Below, one piece after another: positions 7,666 through 10,267 of a stretch of 10,267 nt of DNA. Below the pieces are notes generated by a model. The model was given only the letters and a program-made list of their open reading frames with translations. It made no database searches and was not told the origin of the DNA. The stretch is from an uncultured Methylococcaceae bacterium. Its GTDB lineage: Bacteria > Pseudomonadota > Gammaproteobacteria > Methylococcales > Methylomonadaceae. The position numbers and the translations under genes are program-made. Each line of letters begins with the position of its first letter. The first letter of the stretch is position 1. Location of the stretch: NCBI GenBank assembly GCA_903903765.1, contig CAIVAH010000262.1, forward strand, positions 1 through 10,267, given 5' to 3'.

Positions 7666-8079
7666 ATGAGAAATAAATATTTTGCTATTGTTTTAGGCGG
7701 TTTCTTAGGATTTACATTAAGTAGTTGTAGTACAGTTCCCGAAAAAACAGTCGAAGCTACACCTATTGAAACACCTACAACTACAGTGGCTAACGATTAC
7801 CCAACTCGTGATAGAGTTGAATATGTCTTAAATTGTGTCGCTCAGCACGGTGGCCTAAATTATATTAATCAATATGCTTGTGGCTGTAAGATAGATAAGA
7901 TCGCGGAAAAATTAAGTTTTAGCGATTATGAATCCGCTAAAACCTTTACTTATTTAAGCAAAGGCCAAACTGGTGATGCAGGTGCAGTCTTTAGAGACCC
8001 CGCACAATCAAAAGATCTACGCACCCGATTAAAAGAAGCGGAAGCTTCAGCAGAAAAGAGTTGTTTTATAAAACCATAA
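7666..8079 (+). CDS. Small secreted lipoprotein with a four-cysteine domain
   Basis: Residues 1-20 form a lipoprotein signal peptide (MRNKY, hydrophobic core FAIVLGGFLGF, lipobox LSSC) with lipidated C21. The mature protein has a Thr/Pro-rich linker (23-47), then a compact domain of about 90 residues with C57, C72, C74 and C133 and the motifs YVLNCVAQHGG, NYINQYACGCKIDKIAE and GAVFRD. This could form two disulfides or bind a metal or haem group; CGCK is not a CxxCH haem motif. Serine follows the lipidated cysteine, which in E. coli would mean sorting to the outer membrane. I faintly recall similar proteins near PQQ-dependent dehydrogenase genes in methylotrophs, but cannot support this from the window. 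I chose the ATG at 7666 because GAAGAG (7654-7659) lies 6 bases before it and it begins a normal signal peptide; an in-frame ATG at 7633 would add 11 residues. It ends just before a strong hairpin. Confidence 0.75.
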   Translation: MRNKYFAIVLGGFLGFTLSSCSTVPEKTVEATPIETPTTTVANDYPTRDRVEYVLNCVAQHGGLNYINQYACGCKIDKIAEKLSFSDYESAKTFTYLSKGQTGDAGAVFRDPAQSKDLRTRLKEAEASAEKSCFIKP

Positions 8080-8086
8080 GTTTTAC

Positions 8087-8128
8087 AGGTATTAATCTGA
8101 GTAATTCAGATTAATACCTTTATACTTT
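8087..8128. terminator. Bidirectional hairpin terminator
   Basis: A perfect 14-bp inverted repeat (8087-8100 and 8106-8119, AGGTATTAATCTGA and its complement) has a 5-base loop and is followed by TTTATACTTT. On the other strand it is preceded by T-rich sequence too. It sits 7 bases after the lipoprotein stop and 7 bases before the end of the convergent RTX remnant, so it can serve both. The stem is AT-rich, so strength is moderate. Confidence 0.82.
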
Positions 8129-8987
8129 ACAAGATAAAGTCGTCAGTTACCAAATTAGTCGAGCCGACCACGGTAATCGCTATATCAAAGTCTGATGTTT
8201 TATCTAAGTTAATATCTCCTGATAATACACCGTTTACATAACGTATTTCTCCGGCTTTACCATCAAAAGCAGATTTTCCAATAAATTTAAAGGCCTGGTC
8301 GCCAGCCACTTTTAAATTGGCATCTATATCTTTTAGGTCAACCTTATCTGATTGGCTATGGCTAAAATCAGTGATGCTATCATGGGTTTTACCGATAATG
8401 GTTTCGGTAATGGAGTTAAAATCAAAGCTATCAGACCCTGCACCACCGGTTAATTTATCAGTACCTGCGCCACCTATTAACACATCATTATCTTTACCTC
8501 CTGATAAAATATCATTACCGGTGCCGCCTTGTAGGGTGTCATTGCCATTTAAGCCACTGATAGAATCATTACCTGCTAGGCCATTAAATTTATCATTATT
8601 TGCCGTGCCCGTTAAGGTATCGTTGTCATTAGTTTCTGTGATAAGCGTTTTAGGTTGGGTAATGGATAATTTTAAAGTTTGATTAATTGTCGTTGAGCCA
8701 TCAGAAACGGTAAGCGTAAAGGTCTTGCTTGTAGCCGATTTTAAAGCTTCAATAGCAGAGTCTTTAGGCACGAAACTATAATCCCCCGTTGTATAGGTAA
8801 CACTTAATACCCCATAGGTATCCGTTAAACTGTCCATACCGTTTTGGTTAGTAGTCCCCCCCGAAATACCATAAGTTAACACTGGGTTATCACTATCGCT
8901 GGCTGACAATTTACCGGTGATTTTTTTAAACGTATCATCAAAGATGGTGTCGTTATATACAATATCGGTAGGCTTAATACTGATTAA
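8127..8987 (-). pseudogene. C-terminal remnant of a large VCBS/RTX secreted protein
   Basis: Reading leftward from 8987, the frame opens right after a TAG (8988-8990) and starts mid-domain with LISIKPTDIVYNDTIFDD. No ATG or ribosome site precedes it; the first possible initiator is a TTG at 8907-8909. The first 115 or so residues are one complete VCBS-like repeat (GKLSASDSD, LTYGISGG, YGVLSVTYTTGDYSFVP, TFTLTVSDGST). Then follow about eight glycine-aspartate nonapeptides (8418-8630; e.g. NGNDTLQGG, TGNDILSGG, AGTDKLTGG) that bind calcium in RTX proteins. The last 95 residues resemble the C-terminus of type I secreted RTX proteins and end DDFIL. Intact relatives are long adhesins, hydrolases or S-layer-like proteins with many such repeats and a secretion operon, none of which is here. 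The coding sequence itself is undamaged, so truncation was probably recent. It may be a deletion product of repeat recombination. Confidence 0.8.
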
Positions 8988-9133
8988 CTATTACTTTTCA
9001 AATTAATTTTTAGTTAATACTTAGTGTTTTACTAGGGTATCAGTTAAATGATTTTTTTAATAAAATGTTTTGCGTATGCTTTATAACTTGAATGTTGAGC
9101 GGGGATCTTAAATAAAAATATTTAACTAAAAAT
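8988..9133. other. AT-rich stretch without a gene
   Basis: These 146 bases upstream of the RTX remnant have stops in all frames I checked. They show no continuation of the VCBS repeat in another frame and no clear promoter or terminator. They probably mark the deletion or insertion junction that cut the RTX gene. Confidence 0.5.
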
Positions 9134-9436
9134 ATGTTGCATTTATTCAACCATAAGCTACTAAGCATCGTTGATGTTAAAGCTCGAGATAGTCATGATC
9201 AGCTTTATCAAATCGAGATTCAATTGACCAGTTATGCGCATTTACCAGCTCCGATTATTTATAATTCGGCTAGATTACTTTATGGTTTATACACTGCACC
9301 TTAAGGTATTGATATAATTCCTTAGGGTATTGTGACTATGTATGCTGCGATTGCCGGTATTTCAGCTTGCGATAATAATTCCTATGTGCATCATTGCCTT
9401 ACCCGACTGGGTGATTACTTAAAAGATTATGATTAA
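9134..9436 (+). pseudogene. Fragment of Rpn/PDDEXK-type transposase-nuclease with two in-frame stops
   Basis: The first 56 codons (9134-9304) read MLHLFNHKLLSIVDVKARD and then SHDQLYQIEIQLTSYAHLP. The block VDVKARD...YQIEIQ is the nuclease core of the Rpn (recombination-promoting nuclease, PDDEXK family) proteins: the Asp of VDVK and the E-x-Q pair are the expected catalytic residues. Intact members are about 250-320 residues, so both ends are missing. The next part of the family pattern, IIYNxAR, is present, but then the sequence departs (LLYGLYTAP) and a TAA stops it at 9302. The same frame continues past a second stop (TAG, 9323-9325) into GIVTMYAAIAGISACDNNSYV and ends at 9434-9436. I do not recognise that second piece; it need not belong to the nuclease. 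An in-frame stop at 9113-9115 limits the 5' end, and no ribosome site is visible. I treat this as a decayed mobile-element gene. Confidence 0.6.
9299..9332 (+). repeat. Two 13-base direct repeats 21 bases apart, each carrying a stop codon
   Basis: CCTTAAGGTATTG (9299-9311) and CCTTAGGGTATTG (9320-9332) differ at one base. The 21-base period equals seven codons, so in the nuclease frame both copies read Pro-stop-Gly-Ile, with TAA in one and TAG in the other. Confidence 0.6.
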
Positions 9437-9587
9437 TTAGAGTTCACTCAGTCTTTATTGGTAGAGATCCGTAAACGGGGCCGCCACTCGTCCAGGACGC
9501 GGCGCGACCAACTTGTGGAGCAGGTGGATGGTTGAGTTTTTAGGATGCGCCACTGGAAGGGACGAGCAGCCATCACTGCCAAGCAGT
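9437..9587. other. Gene-free junction where base composition rises
   Basis: From about 9465 the sequence turns abruptly rich in G and C (e.g. around 9478-9510), unlike the AT-rich DNA to its left. Short frames here are broken within about 40 codons and I recognise no protein. CTCGTCC (9487-9493) and GGACGAG (9560-9566) are inverted copies 66 bases apart. I could not find the paired core sites of an integron attC. It may be the edge of the DNA that brought in the toxin-antitoxin pair. Confidence 0.4.
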
Positions 9588-9869
9588 TTATAGCTTAAGC
9601 AACTGATGGCCTTCAAATACCGTCAGTATCGTTATGCCATCTGTTTCGACGCGATAGACGATTCGATAATGATCTACAAAAACCTCGCGAATATCGGCTT
9701 GCCCCAGTTCAGGCACCATCCGGCCAATCAAACCAGAATTGGCAGTGTTACGGGCGCGTTTTCGGAGTTTTTCCAGCCATTGCTTGGCGTTTTGGGGATT
9801 ATGCCGCGCGATATAGGCATAGATGTCGGTCAGATCATCCGTGGACCGGTTACTCCAACGCAACTTCAT
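9588..9869 (-). CDS. Type II toxin, ParE/RelE superfamily
   Basis: A 93-residue toxin-like protein. The pattern MKLRWSNRSTDDLTDIYAYI (two N-terminal strands and helix), NPQNAKQWLEKLRKR (second helix), GRMVPELGQADIREVFVDHY, RIVYRVETDGITILTVFEGHQLL (C-terminal beta-sheet) is that of the ParE/RelE fold. The ELGxxxIREVxVxxYRIVYRV block favours ParE-like members, which poison DNA gyrase, over RelE, which cleaves mRNA on the ribosome; the sequence alone does not settle the target. Its ATG overlaps the antitoxin stop by four bases (ATGA, 9866-9869), so the two are translated together. Length and motifs are complete, so it should be active when not neutralised. Codon use is richer in G and C than the genes to the left, which fits horizontal acquisition. 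Confidence 0.9.
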   Translation of the reverse strand: MKLRWSNRSTDDLTDIYAYIARHNPQNAKQWLEKLRKRARNTANSGLIGRMVPELGQADIREVFVDHYRIVYRVETDGITILTVFEGHQLLKL

Positions 9870-10150
9870 AGTTTGGCTATTTTGCCCACCAGAACGTCAT
9901 CAAGCATGTCGTCGTCAATCACCCGTCCGGCCTGGATGTCGTCCAAACCTTGCTGCACGGCAGAGATAAATCGGGCTTGGGTATTTAGACGATCAAATTC
10001 ACTGGGCGACAACACAACGGCTGCTGGTTTACCATTTTGGGTAATGATGATGGATCGATGGCTACTATTAATGCTTTTTAGTAGCGCGGAAGCTTGTGTT
10101 TTAAACTGGCCCAGTGGCAATATATCTTCGGAAACTTGTAATGTAGACAT
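9866..10150 (-). CDS. Type II antitoxin, Phd/YefM family
   Basis: A 94-residue protein expected to bind and neutralise the downstream ParE/RelE toxin and to repress its own promoter. The N-terminal DNA-binding and dimer domain shows LGQFKTQASALLKSI, SHRSIIITQNGKPAAVVLSPSEFDRL, which is the typical Phd/YefM pattern. The C-terminal part (about 58-94, ending DDDMLDDVLVGKIAKL) is acidic and should wrap the toxin. The ATG at 10148-10150 fits the family N-terminus; its ribosome site is weak. Directly upstream lie an inverted repeat and a promoter-like pair that would suit autoregulation. The pair could serve to stabilise the accessory region or defend against phage; which one is not visible here. 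Confidence 0.9.
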   Translation of the reverse strand: MSTLQVSEDILPLGQFKTQASALLKSINSSHRSIIITQNGKPAAVVLSPSEFDRLNTQARFISAVQQGLDDIQAGRVIDDDMLDDVLVGKIAKL

Positions 10151-10161
10151 AATAAAGACTC

Positions 10162-10197
10162 ATAACGGATCTAAATAAAGATCTGAATATAGGTTAT
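10162..10197. promoter_or_regulatory. Likely operator of the toxin-antitoxin pair
   Basis: CGGATCT (10166-10172) and AGATCTG (10179-10185) form an inverted repeat with one mismatch around six bases. Flanking ATAAC (10162-10166) and GTTAT (10193-10197) add an outer inverted pair. It lies 12 bases before the antitoxin ATG and overlaps the -10 box below, the usual place for Phd/YefM autorepression. Confidence 0.5.
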
Positions 10198-10214
10198 TTA
10201 ATTTGCTTAAGCAA
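10186..10214 (-). promoter_or_regulatory. Candidate promoter of the toxin-antitoxin pair
   Basis: On the minus strand TTGCTT (10209-10214) is followed after 17 bases by TATATT (10186-10191), then about 35 bases to the antitoxin ATG. The -10 is good, the -35 is partial. The -35 lies within a perfect palindrome. Confidence 0.45.
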
Positions 10215-10215
10215 A
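10202..10215. repeat. Perfect 14-bp palindrome
   Basis: TTTGCTTAAGCAAA reads the same on both strands with no loop. That favours a dimeric protein-binding site over an RNA hairpin. It overlaps the -35 box of the candidate toxin-antitoxin promoter and could be a second operator or part of a mobile-element end. Confidence 0.55.
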
Positions 10216-10218
10216 CTT

Positions 10219-10240
10219 AATATTATTTATTAATAATATT
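10219..10240. repeat. AT-only inverted repeat
   Basis: AATATTATT and AATAATATT form a perfect 9-bp stem with a 4-base loop. With no G or C pairs it would be a weak terminator; it may only mark AT-rich DNA upstream of the promoter. The last 27 bases of the window show nothing I can name. Confidence 0.35.
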
Positions 10241-10267
10241 TATGCGTCCAGGGTTGCGGAATGGTCT

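Noticed and set aside
8418..8630. Regular short repeats suggestive of a CRISPR array
   Set aside because: The period is about 27 bases without spacers and encodes the glycine-aspartate nonapeptides of an RTX protein.
8317..8682. 121-codon plus-strand frame with Pro/Ser/Leu repeats
   Set aside because: It is the complement of the RTX nonapeptide repeats.
9465..9590. Integron attC site next to the toxin-antitoxin pair
   Set aside because: GTTGAGT at 9531-9537 fits the GTTRRRY core, but I found no matching RYYYAAC partner or the expected imperfect hairpin around it.
9606..10178. 190-codon plus-strand frame
   Set aside because: It is antisense to both toxin and antitoxin genes, which have clear family motifs and the classic ATGA overlap.

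Overview
The window looks like chromosomal DNA of a gammaproteobacterium with a fairly low G+C content. The proteins HemF, CysM and RlmD read like gammaproteobacterial orthologues, and the cysM-rlmD order is the one known from Pseudomonas-type genomes (cysM-rumA-relA). A methylotroph or methanotroph, or a sulfur-oxidising relative, is possible, but nothing here proves it.

Left part (1-3394), housekeeping. On the minus strand cysM (cysteine synthase B) is followed by rlmD (23S rRNA m5U methyltransferase), which runs off the left edge exactly at its fourth iron-sulfur cysteine. A 200-base divergent spacer separates cysM from hemF (aerobic coproporphyrinogen III oxidase, haem synthesis) on the plus strand. 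hemF is followed 11 bases later by a DUF2797 protein with a cysteine cluster and a GIY-YIG-like core; the two are very likely co-transcribed.

Middle (3395-8127), cell envelope and cofactor. Behind a plausible sigma70-type promoter lies a 1151-residue class A penicillin-binding protein. It has a transglycosylase and a transpeptidase domain, an unusually long stretch inside the transpeptidase and a Pro/Val-rich tail. Its 3' end overlaps by 20 bases the convergent mobA (molybdenum cofactor guanylyltransferase). Divergent from mobA is a small lipoprotein with a conserved-looking Cys pattern. It ends at a perfect 14-bp hairpin that probably terminates transcription from both sides.

Right part (8127-10267), accessory and decaying DNA. 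A C-terminal remnant of a large VCBS/RTX secreted protein (minus strand) is cut off upstream by a stop. Then comes a gene-poor stretch with a fragment of an Rpn/PDDEXK-type transposase-nuclease. Its frame continues through two stops that sit at the same place in a 21-base-spaced repeat. Near 9465 base composition shifts abruptly to more G and C, and this island carries a type II toxin-antitoxin pair (Phd/YefM antitoxin, ParE/RelE toxin) overlapping by ATGA. Upstream of the antitoxin is a cluster of palindromes and a likely promoter. The right end therefore looks like a site of repeated insertion and loss beside a stable core.

I found no rRNA, tRNA or CRISPR array, and no complete insertion sequence. 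No clearly new multi-gene system is visible. The most unusual single genes are the divergent class A PBP and the DUF2797 protein.
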